This document shows, piece by piece, positions 38,360-48,076 of a stretch of 64,000 bases of DNA. The translations under genes and the position numbers were made by a program. The notes below the pieces were generated by a model. It saw only the letters and a program-made list of their open reading frames with translations, did not search any database and was not told where the DNA came from. The stretch lies in NCBI RefSeq assembly GCF_001423265.1, contig NZ_LMND01000001.1:250128-314127 (forward strand). The letters are read 5' to 3'. Position 1 is the first letter of the stretch. The number at the start of each line of letters is the position of its first letter. The DNA comes from Methylobacterium sp. Leaf108. Its GTDB lineage: Bacteria; Pseudomonadota; Alphaproteobacteria; Rhizobiales; Beijerinckiaceae.

Positions 38360-38977
38360 TCAGCGGGCGAGTTCGCGCAGGCCGAGGCGGATCAGCACCT
38401 TGGTCTCGGCGCCCTCCCCGGCCTCGCGCAGGGCGGCGGCGATGGCGGAGGAGGCCTGGACCGGGGCGTAGCCGAGGTTGACCAGGGCCGAGACCGCATC
38501 GGCCGCCGGTTGCGGCGCGGTCCGGTCCTCGACGGCGCCGGCGAGGGCGAGGACGGCGGGGTCGAGGGACGCGAAGGCCGGCGCCTTGTCCTTGAGTTCG
38601 GCGACGAGGCGGGCGGCGAGGCGCGGTCCGACGCCGGGTGCCCGGCTGATGCCGGTCTTGTCGCCCGTGGCGATGGCGGTGGCTAGCGCCGGCGGCTCGA
38701 GGACGGACAGCACCGCGAGCGCCACCTTGGCCCCCACCCCCTGCACGCCCTGGAGCAGGCGGAACCACTCGCGCTCGGCGTCGGACCGGAAGCCGTAGAG
38801 GCGGATCATGTCCTCGCGGACATGGGTCTCGATGGACAGGGCGGCGGCCTCGCCGACGGCGGGCAGGCGCTGGAGCGTGCGGGCGGAGCAATGCACCACG
38901 TAGCCGACCCCGTTCACGTCGAGGATCACCACGTCCTCGCCGAGCGAATCCACCACGCCCTTCAGCTTGCCGATCAT
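38360..38977 (-). CDS. ruvA: Holliday junction DNA-binding subunit RuvA
   Basis: A 205-aa protein beginning [20 protein letters not shown], the oligonucleotide-binding domain with the acidic pin region. Helix-hairpin-helix motifs follow ([20 protein letters not shown] and [20 protein letters not shown]). A C-terminal domain III ([20 protein letters not shown]) binds RuvB. RuvA tetramers hold the four-way junction while RuvB hexamers pull the arms. It normally lies directly next to ruvC and ruvB; here YceI separates it from ruvC, and bfd, bfr and the Uma2 gene separate it from ruvB. Confidence 0.96.
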   Translation of the reverse strand: MIGKLKGVVDSLGEDVVILDVNGVGYVVHCSARTLQRLPAVGEAAALSIETHVREDMIRLYGFRSDAEREWFRLLQGVQGVGAKVALAVLSVLEPPALATAIATGDKTGISRAPGVGPRLAARLVAELKDKAPAFASLDPAVLALAGAVEDRTAPQPAADAVSALVNLGYAPVQASSAIAAALREAGEGAETKVLIRLGLRELAR

Positions 38978-39067
38978 GCGTTGTCCCTTACCCTCGCCGC
39001 ACGTTCCTGTAGATCACCCCCACAGGACTTCCAGCCACACTCAGACACGCTCTTCGAGGATGCCCGC

Positions 39068-39688
39068 ATGATGCGCCTGCCCGTGATCGCCCTCGTCCTG
39101 CTCGCCACGGCGGGTGCCCGCGCGCAGGAGGACGCCGCTCCGAGCGCCGACCCCACCAAGGTTCGGGCCGGGGCCTACGTCCTCGATCCGGCGCACGGCA
39201 AGATCACCTGGTCGGTCAGCCACCTGGGGTATTCCACCTATTACGGCCAGATCACAGACGTGGCCGCCAAGCTCGACCTCGACCCGAAGGAGCCCGCCAG
39301 GAGCCGCCTCACCGCCACCATCGGCATGGCCAGCATCAGCGGCATCAACGCGGCGCTGGACGCCCACATGCGCGGGCCCGACTTCTTCGCCGTCGCGGGC
39401 TTTCCCGCCGCCACCTTCACCGGCACCGGCATCGAGCCCACCAGCCCCACCACCGCGCGCGTCACGGGAGATCTCACCCTGAAGGGCGTCACCAGGCCCG
39501 TCGCCTTCGACGCCACCTTCAACCAGTCCGGCGTCAACCCGATCGACCGGCGCTACACGGTGGGCTTCGACGGACGCGCGGTGATCAAGCGGTCGGAGTT
39601 TGGCATCACCGCCTTCCTGCCGGCGGTGGGCGACGAGGTGACCCTGCGTCTCGAGGGCGAGTTCAAGGCCGCGACCCCGACGCCCTGA
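39068..39688 (+). CDS. YceI-family periplasmic protein
   Basis: A 206-aa protein with a signal peptide (MMRLPVIALVLLATAGARAQ) and a YceI lipocalin-like barrel. It shows YVLDPAHGKITWSVSHLGYS, YYGQITDVAAKLDLDP, HMRGPDFFAVAGFPAATFTG and RYTVGFDGRAVIKRSEFGI. YceI proteins bind polyisoprenoid chains; some are base- or osmotically induced periplasmic proteins. GAGGA lies upstream of the ATG pair at 39068/39071. It is on the opposite strand from ruvA and ruvC, sitting between them, and converges with ruvC 12 bases away. Confidence 0.92.
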   Translation: MMRLPVIALVLLATAGARAQEDAAPSADPTKVRAGAYVLDPAHGKITWSVSHLGYSTYYGQITDVAAKLDLDPKEPARSRLTATIGMASISGINAALDAHMRGPDFFAVAGFPAATFTGTGIEPTSPTTARVTGDLTLKGVTRPVAFDATFNQSGVNPIDRRYTVGFDGRAVIKRSEFGITAFLPAVGDEVTLRLEGEFKAATPTP

Positions 39689-39700
39689 CCTCGGCGCCGG

Positions 39701-40282
39701 TCAGCCTTTCGCCACCGCCTTGGCCAGGGCCGCCGCGATGCGCGCCGCCCCCGGCCCGGCCACCGCGCCGGGCGCGTGCCGCCGCCGGATCGCATGCGCG
39801 CCGCGATGGCTTGCGTGGGTCACGGCGATGGCGAGGGCGTCGGCGGCGTCGGCGGTCTTGAACTCCGCCTTGGGCATCAGGAACATCACCATCGCCTGGA
39901 TCTGCGCCTTATCGGCGTGGCCCGAGCCGACCACGGTCTTCTTCACGAGGTTGGCGGCGTATTCGAACACCGGCAGGCCGGCCAGGGCCGGCACCAGCAG
40001 GGCGATGGCCCGCGCGTGCCCGAGCTTGAGCGTCGCCTGCGCGTCCTTGTTGACGAAGGTCTCCTCCACCGCGACCTCGTCGGGGGCGAACCCCTGGACG
40101 ATCCGGCTGATCCCCTCGTGCAACTCGCGCAGTCGCAGGGCCAGCGGCAGGTCGCCGTTCGAGGTCACGACCCCGCAGTCGACGTAGGCGAGCTTGGTCC
40201 CGACCACCGAGATCAGGCCCCAGCCGGTTCGGCGCAGGCCCGGGTCGATGCCGAGGATACGGGTCGGGGCCTGGCTGGTCAT
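39701..40282 (-). CDS. ruvC: Holliday junction resolvase RuvC
   Basis: A 193-aa RNase H-fold endonuclease. The catalytic carboxylates are visible in [16 protein letters not shown] (Asp), [20 protein letters not shown] (Glu) and [15 protein letters not shown] (two Asp). RuvC cuts Holliday junctions symmetrically after RuvAB migration. The start is taken at the ATG at 40282 ([14 protein letters not shown]); the frame is open upstream to 40489, but that stretch is non-homologous leader. The protein is about 20 residues longer than E. coli RuvC owing to an Ala/Arg-rich tail. Confidence 0.95.
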   Translation of the reverse strand: MTSQAPTRILGIDPGLRRTGWGLISVVGTKLAYVDCGVVTSNGDLPLALRLRELHEGISRIVQGFAPDEVAVEETFVNKDAQATLKLGHARAIALLVPALAGLPVFEYAANLVKKTVVGSGHADKAQIQAMVMFLMPKAEFKTADAADALAIAVTHASHRGAHAIRRRHAPGAVAGPGAARIAAALAKAVAKG

Positions 40283-40560
40283 CACACTCTCCCTGCCACG
40301 CGGACCCTGCCGCTGTCTTTCGAAACATACCATGAACGGATGCGGATCCCTGAGTCGACCGGGGTGATACGCGAATGTCACGGCGGGCCGCCCCGAACCG
40401 GACGCCCGAGCGACGCGGCTTGCCTTCGGTGCGGTGCATACATAAAACGCGATTCGAAAATGCCTTTTAAAACAGTACTTTAGTTTCATTCAAAAGAACG
40501 GAGCCCGAGCCCCTCGCCGATCGCGCGAGCCCGTTCGGCTGCCGAATGCGGAGCCTTCCC

Positions 40561-42801
40561 ATGCCATCCCACCCCCTCGTGCGACGTGCGGCCCTCGGCG
40601 CCCTGCGCCGGTCGGCCCTGGCGGCGTCGATCCCGCTGGCCGTCGGCGTCGCGCAGGCGCAGGAGGCCCGAGCGCCTGCTGGCGGCAGCGTCACCCTCGA
40701 CGAGTTGCGCATCGAAGGCGACGGCCGCGGCGGGGCGGGGATCGGCACACCGGGCACGCCACGGGGCATCGAGACGGCCAAGGGTCCGGTCAGCGGCTAC
40801 GTCGCCACCACCAGCGCCACCGCCACGAAGACCGACACGCCGCTGATCCGCACGCCCCAGTCGATCAGCGTGGTCGGCACCGAGCAGATCCGCGCCCAGG
40901 CCGCCCAGACGGTCTCGGAGGCGGTGCGCTACACGCCCGGCATCTTCGCCAACCAGTTCGGCCAGGACCCGCGGGTGGACTGGTTCATCATCCGCGGCTT
41001 TTCGGCCACCGAGGGCGGGCTGTACCGGGACGGGCTGCAGCTCTTCCAGACGGGGTTCGCCAACTACAAGGTCGACGCCTTCGGCGCCGAGCGCATCGAG
41101 GTGCTGCGCGGCCCCTCCGCCACCCTGTTCGGCGGCAGCCCGGTGGGCGGCCTCGTCAATATCGTCTCGAAGCGCCCGCCCCTCGACCCGCTCCGCTACG
41201 TCGAGGTCGGCGGCGGCTCGTTCAACCAGGTCTACGCGGCGTTCGACGTCGGCGGCCCGGTCGATCAGTCGGGCCATTGGTTCTACCGGGTCACCGGCCG
41301 GGTGCAGAAGGCCGACGCCCCCGTCGCCCTGGCGGGGGACGACCGCTACTACATCGCGCCCAGCCTCACCTATAAGCCGGACGGGGCGACCACCTTCACC
41401 CTGCTCACGAGCTTCCAGCGCGACGAGGCCGGCGGTATCGCGCAGTTCCTGCCCTACCTCGGCACCGTCCGGCCCCAGGCGCTCGGCATCCGGATCGACC
41501 GCCGCTTCAACTCCAGCGACCCCCTCGTCGACGGCTACAGCCGCAATCAAGCCAACGTCGGCTACGAGTTCGAGACCCATCTGAGCGACGTCTGGACCGT
41601 TCGCCAGAACCTTCGCTACGCCTTCACCGAGGTGCAGGATCGGCGCTACGTCGGCAACGGCTACGTCGCAGGCGACCCGACCCAGACCGAGCTCAGCCGC
41701 TACGGTTTCCGCACCACGCCGCATGCCGGCACCTTCGCGGTGGACAACCAGGCCGAGGCGCGTTTCTCGGACGGGCTGTTCGGCCACACCGTGCTGATGG
41801 GCATCGACTACAAGAACTACAATCTGTTCGACAATCAGGCCTCGACGCCGTTTCTCAGCCCGTTCCAGGTGCCGCCGATCAACATCCTGTCGCCGCGCTA
41901 CAACCAGACCTCGGCGACGCCGCTGCCCTACCTCGTCACCAACCAGAACCTGCAGCAGCTCGGCCTCTACGCCCAGGACCAGATCCGCCTCACCGAGCGG
42001 CTGACCCTGCTGGTCGGCGGCCGGCAGGATTTCGTCACCAACGACGTGGTCAGCAAGCTCGGCGCCCCGGCCGTGCGGGGGAACGACCAGGCCTTCACCG
42101 GTCGCCTCGGGTTGATCTACAACTTCGACAACGGGCTGGCGCCCTACGTCACCTACGGCACCTCGTTCAACCCGATCGTGGGCACGGATGCTGCCGGCAA
42201 CCCGTTCAAGCCCGATCGCGGCGACCAGATCGAGGTCGGCGCCAAGTTCCAGCCGGTGGGGTGGAACAGCTTCTTCACGGTGGCGGCCTTCGACCTGCAG
42301 CGCTCGAACGTGCTGACGCCCGACCCAAACAACGTCTTCACCAACATCCAGATCGGCGCGGTGCGCTCGCGCGGCGTCGAGGCCTCGTTCACCGCCAACC
42401 TCGTCGAGGGCCTGAACGTCGTGGCGGCGGTGACGAGCTACGACCTCAAGACGGTGGAGGGCACCACCCTCGACCTCGGCAAGGTGCCGGTGGGCATCCC
42501 GCAGACCTTCGCCTCGCTGTGGGGCGACTACACGATCCCCTTCGGCGAGTGGAAGGGCTTCGGCTTCGGCGGCGGCGTGCGCTACGTCGGCGAGTCCTTC
42601 GCCGATGTCGCCAACACCCTGCGGGTATCCGAATACGTGCTGTTCGACGCCGCGGTCCATTACGAGCGCGACGGCTGGCGGGCGGCGCTGAACATCCAGA
42701 ACGCCGGCGACCGCCGCTTCGTCTCGTCCTGCTCCACCGCCACCGCCTGCTTCTACGGCGAGCAGCGGCGCATCACGGCCAGCCTCGGCTACCGGTGGTG
42801 A
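40561..42801 (+). CDS. TonB-dependent siderophore receptor
   Basis: An outer-membrane receptor of about 746 aa with an N-terminal signal (LAASIPLAVGVAQAQEARAP). The plug domain follows (DTPLIRTPQSISVVGTEQIR; ETVSEAVRYTPGIF-like VSEAVRYTPGIFANQFG; IEVLRGPSATLFGGSPVGGL; NIVSKRPPLDPLRYVEVGGG). A 22-strand beta barrel ends with the aromatic ITASLGYRW. It is of the ferrichrome/ferrioxamine-type siderophore receptor class by its VSKRP motif; the ligand is not predictable. The ATG at 40561 follows GGAG; an upstream ATG at 40546 is possible. A 55-base AT-rich stretch before it is the likely iron-regulated promoter. The PepSY gene follows. Confidence 0.93.
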   Translation: MPSHPLVRRAALGALRRSALAASIPLAVGVAQAQEARAPAGGSVTLDELRIEGDGRGGAGIGTPGTPRGIETAKGPVSGYVATTSATATKTDTPLIRTPQSISVVGTEQIRAQAAQTVSEAVRYTPGIFANQFGQDPRVDWFIIRGFSATEGGLYRDGLQLFQTGFANYKVDAFGAERIEVLRGPSATLFGGSPVGGLVNIVSKRPPLDPLRYVEVGGGSFNQVYAAFDVGGPVDQSGHWFYRVTGRVQKADAPVALAGDDRYYIAPSLTYKPDGATTFTLLTSFQRDEAGGIAQFLPYLGTVRPQALGIRIDRRFNSSDPLVDGYSRNQANVGYEFETHLSDVWTVRQNLRYAFTEVQDRRYVGNGYVAGDPTQTELSRYGFRTTPHAGTFAVDNQAEARFSDGLFGHTVLMGIDYKNYNLFDNQASTPFLSPFQVPPINILSPRYNQTSATPLPYLVTNQNLQQLGLYAQDQIRLTERLTLLVGGRQDFVTNDVVSKLGAPAVRGNDQAFTGRLGLIYNFDNGLAPYVTYGTSFNPIVGTDAAGNPFKPDRGDQIEVGAKFQPVGWNSFFTVAAFDLQRSNVLTPDPNNVFTNIQIGAVRSRGVEASFTANLVEGLNVVAAVTSYDLKTVEGTTLDLGKVPVGIPQTFASLWGDYTIPFGEWKGFGFGGGVRYVGESFADVANTLRVSEYVLFDAAVHYERDGWRAALNIQNAGDRRFVSSCSTATACFYGEQRRITASLGYRW

Positions 42802-42912
42802 GAGGGTGAGCAGAGAAAAGGATCCGGTGGTCCGGCTCGCGCCGCTCTCCTCCTCCTGGTGGGGAGGGGAGCGCCTTCCGGGTGAACACACTAGGTGGAT
42901 ATCGGTGACCGC

Positions 42913-44025
42913 ATGAAACCAGCCACCACCCGTGCCTGGGCCGTCGTCCATACCTGGACGAGCCTCGTCTCGACCGTGTTCATGCTGCTTCTGTGTCTCA
43001 CCGGGCTGCCGCTGATCTTCCACCACGAGATCGACGGCTGGCTCGGGGTGGCCGCCCCGGCGCCGCTCACGGCGGGCGCCCCGGCCTCCGTCGACACCCT
43101 GGCGGCCAGAGCGCTCGCCGATCATCCGGGCCGGGTGATCCAGTACATCGGCTGGGACGAGCACGAGCCGGGCCTCGCCTTCGTCATCCTCAACGCGACC
43201 GCCGGCAGCCACCCCAACGACTCGATCACCGTGAACTACGACGCGGCGCGGGCGGAAAAGCTCGGGCCGGCGTCGAGCGCGCTGATGCAGGTGGTGCTGC
43301 GCCTCCACGTCGACCTGTTCGCCGGCCTGCCCGGCAAGCTCTTCCTCGGCGCGATGGGAACGTTGCTCGTGGCGGCGATCGTGTCGGGGGTGGTGCTGTA
43401 CTGGCCGTTCACCCGGCGCCTGGCCTTCGGCACCATCCGGCCGCGGCGGCGCATCGCCTGGCTCGACGTCCACAACCTCATGGGCATCGTCACCGCGACC
43501 TGGCTCGCGGTGGTGGGGCTCACCGGCGTCATCAACACCCTGTCCGAGCCGCTGATCGGGCGCTGGAAGGCCACCGAACTCGATGCGATGACACAGGCCC
43601 ACCGCGGCGAGCCGGCGGTGGCGGCCAACACTTCCCTCGACCGCGTGCTCGCCACCGCGCGGGAGGCGGCACCGGGCATGGAGGCGGCCTTCATCGCCTT
43701 TCCCGGCAGCGGCTTCAGCACCGCCCGCCATTACGGCGTGTTCCTGAAGGGCTCGACGCCGCTGACCTCGAAGCTGCTCCAGCCGGTGCTCCTCGATGCC
43801 GGCACCGGGGCCGTGGCCGATACCCGGACCCTGCCGTGGTATCTCACCGCGATCCTGGTGTCGCAGCCGCTGCATTTCGGCGACTACGGCGGAATGCCCC
43901 TCAAGCTGATCTGGGCGGCCCTCGACATCGTCGCGATCGTCGTGCTGGGCAGCGGCCTCTACCTCTGGTGGACCCGCCGGCGTAGCGCCGGGGCCGCCGC
44001 CTTCGCCCTGGCGGAGGCGCGGTGA
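42913..44025 (+). CDS. PepSY-associated inner-membrane protein (siderophore reduction/uptake type)
   Basis: A protein of about 370 aa with four hydrophobic helices: one at the N terminus (VSTVFMLLLCLTGLPLIF), two central (LGAMGTLLVAAIVSGVVLYW; LMGIVTATWLAVVGLTGVIN) and one near the C terminus (IWAALDIVAIVVLGSGLYLW). These enclose PepSY-like periplasmic regions. Conserved histidines (AVVHTWTS, FHHEIDG, RLHVDLF, DVHNLMG) fit the PepSY_TM family, often encoded beside siderophore receptors and thought to reduce ferric siderophores. ATG 42913 is used; a GTG at 42895 would add six residues. The stop overlaps the next gene as GTGA. Confidence 0.88.
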   Translation: MKPATTRAWAVVHTWTSLVSTVFMLLLCLTGLPLIFHHEIDGWLGVAAPAPLTAGAPASVDTLAARALADHPGRVIQYIGWDEHEPGLAFVILNATAGSHPNDSITVNYDAARAEKLGPASSALMQVVLRLHVDLFAGLPGKLFLGAMGTLLVAAIVSGVVLYWPFTRRLAFGTIRPRRRIAWLDVHNLMGIVTATWLAVVGLTGVINTLSEPLIGRWKATELDAMTQAHRGEPAVAANTSLDRVLATAREAAPGMEAAFIAFPGSGFSTARHYGVFLKGSTPLTSKLLQPVLLDAGTGAVADTRTLPWYLTAILVSQPLHFGDYGGMPLKLIWAALDIVAIVVLGSGLYLWWTRRRSAGAAAFALAEAR

Positions 44026-44198
44026 GGCGCGTCTTCGCGATCCCCGCCCTCGTCGCGGTCCTCACCGTGGCGGGCCTGCTGAGTGCGCTGCTGTTCGAGG
44101 AGGCCGGTCCGCCGATCTCCTGGCTGGCCCTGGGCGTGCCGCTGCTGCTCCTGGCGTGGCACCTCCTGCGCTTCGCGAGGCGCCGCCGCCCCGGCTGA
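44022..44198 (+). CDS. 58-aa two-helix membrane protein coupled to the PepSY gene
   Basis: A GTG at 44022 overlaps the PepSY stop codon (GTGA). The 58-residue product begins MRRVFAIPALVAVLTVAGLL, continues with a short polar turn (FEEAGPPIS), and has a second helix WLALGVPLLLLAWHLLRFAR ending in a run of arginines. Such tiny partners often accompany PepSY siderophore proteins. No function can be assigned. No ribosome-binding site of its own is visible beyond GGAGG-like sequence in the PepSY tail, consistent with translational coupling. Confidence 0.75.
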   Translation: MRRVFAIPALVAVLTVAGLLSALLFEEAGPPISWLALGVPLLLLAWHLLRFARRRRPG

Positions 44199-44206
44199 GT
44201 TGCCGT

Positions 44207-45370
44207 TCAATGAGCGGCGATGCGCCGGCTCGGGGCGATGTCGTTGGCCATGACCTCGCCGAACGGGCCGTCGTTGCGCGCGCCGCTGGCGGGCACGCCG
44301 GTGGTGGCGCGCAGGGGGAGCTTGGGGAAGACCAGTTCGGCGAAACGATAGGCTTCCTCCAGATGGGGATAGCCCGACAGGATGAAGCGATCGATCCCCA
44401 GATCGATGTACTCCTTCATCCGGTCGGCGACCTGATCGGCCGAGCCGACCAGCGCCGTGCCGGCGCCGCCGCGCACGAGGCCGACACCGGCCCAGAGGTT
44501 GGGCGAGACCTCGAGCTTGGTGCGGTCGCCGCCGTGCAGGGCCATCATCCGGCTCTGGCCCACCGAATCCTGCCGCTTGAGGGTCGCCTGCGCCTTGGCG
44601 ATCGTGGCGTCGTCGAGCCGCGAGATCAGGTTCTCGGCGGCATTCCAGGCCTCGCCCTCGGTCTCACGCACAATGACGTGGAGGCGGATGCCGTAGGAGA
44701 AGGTTTTTCCTTTCCGGTCCGCCGCCTCACGCGCCTTCGCGATCTTCTCCGCCACACCGGTGGGGGGCTCGCCCCAGGTGAGGTAGACCTCGCAATGCTC
44801 GGCGGCGACCTCGATGCCGGCCGGCGAGGAGCCGCCGAAGTACAGCGGCGGATACGGCTTCTGCACGGGCGGGAAGATCACCCGGCCCTCCTCCACCTTG
44901 AGGTGCTTGCCTTCGAAGGAGACCGTCTCGCCCGCCATCAGCCCGCGCCAGATGTGCAGGAACTCGTCGGTGACGACATAGCGCTCGTCGTGGTCGAGGA
45001 AGACGCCGTCGCCGCGCAGCTCCACCGGATCGCCGCCGGTGACCACGTTGATGAGGAGGCGCCCGTCCGAGATCCGGTCGAGGGTCGCGGCCATGCGCGC
45101 GGCCATGGCGGGCTCCTGCAGGCCCGGGCGCACGGCCACGAGGAAGCGCAGGCGCTTGGTCAGCGGTACCAGGGACGAGGCCACCACCCAGGAGTCCTCG
45201 CACGAGCGGCCGGTGGGCAGGAGCACGCCGTAGTAGCCGAGTTCGTCGGCCGCCTGCGCGATCTGCCGGAGGTAGGACTGCGTGACGGCGCGTGCCCCCT
45301 CCTGGGCGCCGAGGTAGCGGCCGTCGCCGTGGGTGGGCAGGAACCAGAGGACGTCGGTCTCGGCGGTCAT
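44207..45370 (-). CDS. ssuD: FMNH2-dependent alkanesulfonate monooxygenase
   Basis: A 387-aa bacterial-luciferase-like TIM barrel. It matches SsuD throughout: [80 protein letters not shown] and [19 protein letters not shown]. It cleaves C1-C14 alkanesulfonates to aldehyde and sulfite using FMNH2 from SsuE and O2. It is last in the minus-strand operon ssuE-A-C-B-D, 40 bases after ssuB. The C-terminal about 25 residues ([20 protein letters not shown]) are a common SsuD tail. Confidence 0.96.
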   Translation of the reverse strand: MTAETDVLWFLPTHGDGRYLGAQEGARAVTQSYLRQIAQAADELGYYGVLLPTGRSCEDSWVVASSLVPLTKRLRFLVAVRPGLQEPAMAARMAATLDRISDGRLLINVVTGGDPVELRGDGVFLDHDERYVVTDEFLHIWRGLMAGETVSFEGKHLKVEEGRVIFPPVQKPYPPLYFGGSSPAGIEVAAEHCEVYLTWGEPPTGVAEKIAKAREAADRKGKTFSYGIRLHVIVRETEGEAWNAAENLISRLDDATIAKAQATLKRQDSVGQSRMMALHGGDRTKLEVSPNLWAGVGLVRGGAGTALVGSADQVADRMKEYIDLGIDRFILSGYPHLEEAYRFAELVFPKLPLRATTGVPASGARNDGPFGEVMANDIAPSRRIAAH

Positions 45371-45410
45371 GGGGATTCTCCGTTGGGGTGGCCGGGAACG
45401 CGCGGCGAGC

Positions 45411-46244
45411 TCAGGTGCGAGCCGGCGCGCGCTCGCGCAGCAGGTGATCGAGGATGCGGCCCTCCAGCGCCGCCAGGGCGGCGTCGCCCCGCCGCCGCGG
45501 ACGGGGGACGTCCACCGTGAGGTCGAGGGCGATGCGGCCGTCCTCGACGACGAGGATGCGGTCGGCCATCGCCACGGACTCGGCGACGTCGTGGGTCACG
45601 AGGATCGCGGTGAAACTTTGCGCCCGCCAGATCCGCTCGATCATGTCCTGCATGTCGATGCGGGTGAGGGCGTCCAGCGCCCCGAGCGGCTCGTCGAGGG
45701 CGAGCAGGCCGGGCCGGCTGACGAGGGCCCGGGCCAGGGCGACGCGCTGGCGCTGGCCGCCGGACAGGGTGGCGGGCCAGTTGCCCGCCTTCTCGGTCAG
45801 GCCGACCTCGGCCAGGGCCGCCTGCGCCCGGGTGCGGCGCTCCGCCCGCGGGACGCCTTCGCCGAGGCCCACCGCGACGTTGTCGACCACCTTCGCCCAG
45901 GGCAGCAGGCGCGGCTCCTGGAACATGATGCGCTTGGTGGGTGCGCGCAGGGCCCCGGCGGTGTCGAACGCGATGCGGCCGGCGCTGGGCTGCTCCAGCC
46001 CGAGGACGAGACGCAGCAGGGTGCTCTTGCCGCAGCCCGAGCGCCCGACGACGGCCACGAACTGCCCGGCCGGAATGTGCAGGTCGAGGCCTTCGATCAC
46101 CCGGTGCCCGTCGAAGGATTTGGCGAGGCCCCGCAGGGTGACGGCGACGCCGGTGGCCGACGCCGCGGGCCCCGTCTCCTGCGGACGGGGGGCCGTGCGG
46201 ACGGCCGGTGCGTCGATCGTGCGCGACAGGGTCGTTGCGGTCAT
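45411..46244 (-). CDS. ssuB: Aliphatic sulfonate ABC transporter ATP-binding protein
   Basis: An ABC ATPase of about 277 aa. Walker A is [15 protein letters not shown], the Q-loop is [14 protein letters not shown], the signature is [15 protein letters not shown], Walker B with D-loop is [16 protein letters not shown], and the H-loop is [11 protein letters not shown]. The Arg/Gln-type Q-loop motif and context make it the SsuB energiser for SsuA/SsuC. An ATG at 46244 is used; a GTG at 46307, closer to the ssuC stop, would add 21 residues, and no ribosome-binding site decides between them. The N-terminal about 35 residues are low complexity. Confidence 0.93.
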   Translation of the reverse strand: MTATTLSRTIDAPAVRTAPRPQETGPAASATGVAVTLRGLAKSFDGHRVIEGLDLHIPAGQFVAVVGRSGCGKSTLLRLVLGLEQPSAGRIAFDTAGALRAPTKRIMFQEPRLLPWAKVVDNVAVGLGEGVPRAERRTRAQAALAEVGLTEKAGNWPATLSGGQRQRVALARALVSRPGLLALDEPLGALDALTRIDMQDMIERIWRAQSFTAILVTHDVAESVAMADRILVVEDGRIALDLTVDVPRPRRRGDAALAALEGRILDHLLRERAPART

Positions 46245-46328
46245 GGACGGGGTCCGGCTGTTGGTCGAGGCGAGGAGAAGGGGGCTCGTGTCGGCTGGGG
46301 CGGGCACGCGCCGCTCGGAATCGCGTCG

Positions 46329-47120
46329 TCAGATCGTCCGGTAGGCCGGGTTCCAGGCGAGGAAGGTGCGCTCGAGGACCCGCGTCAGGGTGTCGGCGAT
46401 CTTGCCGAGCAGGGCGTAGATCACGATGGCCAGCACCACGACGTCCACGAGCATGAACTCGCGCGCCTGCATCGCCATGTAGCCCAGCCCCGAGGAGGCC
46501 GAGATCGTCTCGGCCACGATCAGCGTCAGCCACATGATGCCGAGCGCGTAGCGCAGACCCACGAAGATCGACGGCAGGGCGCCGGGCAGCACCACGCGCC
46601 GGAACAGGGTCAGGGGCGACATGCCGTAGGTCCGCCCCATCTCCACCAGCTGCGGGTCCACCGAGCGGATGCCGTGCAGGGTGTTGGCGTAGATCGGGAA
46701 GAACACGCCAATGGCCACGAGGAAGAGCTTGGCCTCCTCGTCGATGCCGAACCACAGGATGACCAGCGGGATCAGCGACAGGTGCGGGATGTTGCGCACC
46801 ATCTGCAGGGTGGTGTCGGTGAGCTTTTCGGAGAGCTGCGACAGGCCGTTGGCGAGGCCCAGGGCGAACCCGATCGTCCCGCCGACGAGGAAGCCGCTCG
46901 CCGCGCGCAGGAAGCTGACCCAGAGGTTGGTCCAGAGCTCGCCGCTGCGTCCCGCCTGCCAGCCGGCCGCGACGACGTCGGTGGGGGCGGGCATGAACCG
47001 GGTCGAGACGAGCCCGGTCGAGGCCGCGGCCTGCCAGCCGAGGATGATCGCCGCCGGCACCAGCCAAGGTACGAAGCGGGCCGCGTGAACGCGCAGGCGA
47101 GGGAACGACACGGCGCTCAT
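46329..47120 (-). CDS. ssuC: Aliphatic sulfonate ABC transporter permease
   Basis: A 263-aa permease of the BPD_transp_1 family with about six helices (WLVPAAIILGWQAAASTG; AASGFLVGGTIGFALGLANG; LVAIGVFFPIYANTL; others). The EAA loop EMGRTYGMSPLTLFRRVVLP contacts SsuB. An early segment NLWVSFLRAASGFLVGG and GLGYMAMQAREFM are characteristic of SsuC/TauC. The start ATG overlaps the end of ssuA (4 bases), giving tight coupling. Confidence 0.94.
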   Translation of the reverse strand: MSAVSFPRLRVHAARFVPWLVPAAIILGWQAAASTGLVSTRFMPAPTDVVAAGWQAGRSGELWTNLWVSFLRAASGFLVGGTIGFALGLANGLSQLSEKLTDTTLQMVRNIPHLSLIPLVILWFGIDEEAKLFLVAIGVFFPIYANTLHGIRSVDPQLVEMGRTYGMSPLTLFRRVVLPGALPSIFVGLRYALGIMWLTLIVAETISASSGLGYMAMQAREFMLVDVVVLAIVIYALLGKIADTLTRVLERTFLAWNPAYRTI

Positions 47121-48076
47121 CCTCGGCCGAACCTGGCGTCGGCGGGTGGAGTCCAGACCGCGTCCGCGACGCGGACGGGCCTGGCGATGAGCCCGAGGCC
47201 GTGGAAGCGGTCGGCCACCCTCTGCTGGTCGGCGATCGTTCCCGGCGCCATCGGCGCGATGGTGAAGCGGATGCGCTCGACCGCGCGCTGCGAGGCGTCG
47301 AGGGGCACGTTCGTCACCTTGGAAAGGGCGGCGGCGACCTCGGAGCGGTTGGCCTCGCACCAGGAAGCGACCTCCGCCAGCACGTCGAGGACGGCGGCGA
47401 GGACCGCCGGCTGCTGCCGGGCGGTGTCGGCGTTGGCCAGGAAGTAGTTGTGCGTCTCCATCAGGTCCGAGACGCGCTGGAGGATGCGGGTGGTCGGAGC
47501 CCGCTCGGCGATGGCGAAATACGGGTCCCACACGGTCCAGGCGTCGACTGCGCCGCGGCTGAAGGCGGCCGCCCCGTCGGCGGGGGTGAGATGGACCGGC
47601 TCGATGTCGCCGTAGCCGAGACCCGCTCTCTCGAGGGCGACGACGATGAAGTTGTGGGCGCTCGACCCCTTGGCGAAGGCGACGCGCTTGCCCTTGAGGT
47701 CGGCGACCGTGCGGATCGGCGAAGCGGCGGCCACCAGGATCGCCGAACCCGAGCCGCCGCCGGGCTGCGCGGCGGCATAGACGAGGTTGGCGCCGGCGGC
47801 CTGCGCAAAGACCGGCGGGGCGTCGCCGGTCTGGCCGAGATCGATGCTGCCGAGCCCGAGCGCCTCGAGGAGCGGCGGCCCGGCGGAGAACTCCGACCAG
47901 CGCACGCCGACGCCGAGCGGTTTCAGGCGGGCCTCGATCACCCCCTGCTGCTTGGCGACGACGAGGATGCCGTTCTTCTGGTAGCCGATGCGCAGGACGC
48001 CGGTCTCGGCGGCCCGAAGGGGCGAGGCCGCGGCCGCCGACAGGCCCATGGCGAGGAGGAGGCGCCGGTCGATCAT
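47117..48076 (-). CDS. ssuA: Aliphatic sulfonate-binding periplasmic protein
   Basis: A 319-aa substrate-binding protein with a signal peptide (MIDRRLLLAMGLSAAAASPL, cleavage near LRAAE). Its NMT1/SsuA-type lobes include LRIGYQKNGILVVAKQQGVI, VRWSEFSAGPPLLEALGLGS, IDLGQTGDAPPVFAQAAGAN, KGKRVAFAKGSSAHNFIVVA and AVDAWTVWDPYFAIAE. These match sulfonate-binding SsuA rather than nitrate or taurine binders (FSAGPPLLEAL, TGDAPP). It overlaps ssuE upstream by four bases (ATGA) and ssuC downstream by four bases. Confidence 0.94.
   Translation of the reverse strand: MIDRRLLLAMGLSAAAASPLRAAETGVLRIGYQKNGILVVAKQQGVIEARLKPLGVGVRWSEFSAGPPLLEALGLGSIDLGQTGDAPPVFAQAAGANLVYAAAQPGGGSGSAILVAAASPIRTVADLKGKRVAFAKGSSAHNFIVVALERAGLGYGDIEPVHLTPADGAAAFSRGAVDAWTVWDPYFAIAERAPTTRILQRVSDLMETHNYFLANADTARQQPAVLAAVLDVLAEVASWCEANRSEVAAALSKVTNVPLDASQRAVERIRFTIAPMAPGTIADQQRVADRFHGLGLIARPVRVADAVWTPPADARFGRG

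Noticed and set aside
40486..43875. 1129-codon open frame on the minus strand opposite the TonB receptor and PepSY genes
   Set aside because: Arg/Gly/His/Asp-rich translation without domains, typical of the antisense frame of high-GC genes; the plus-strand proteins are clearly homologous families.
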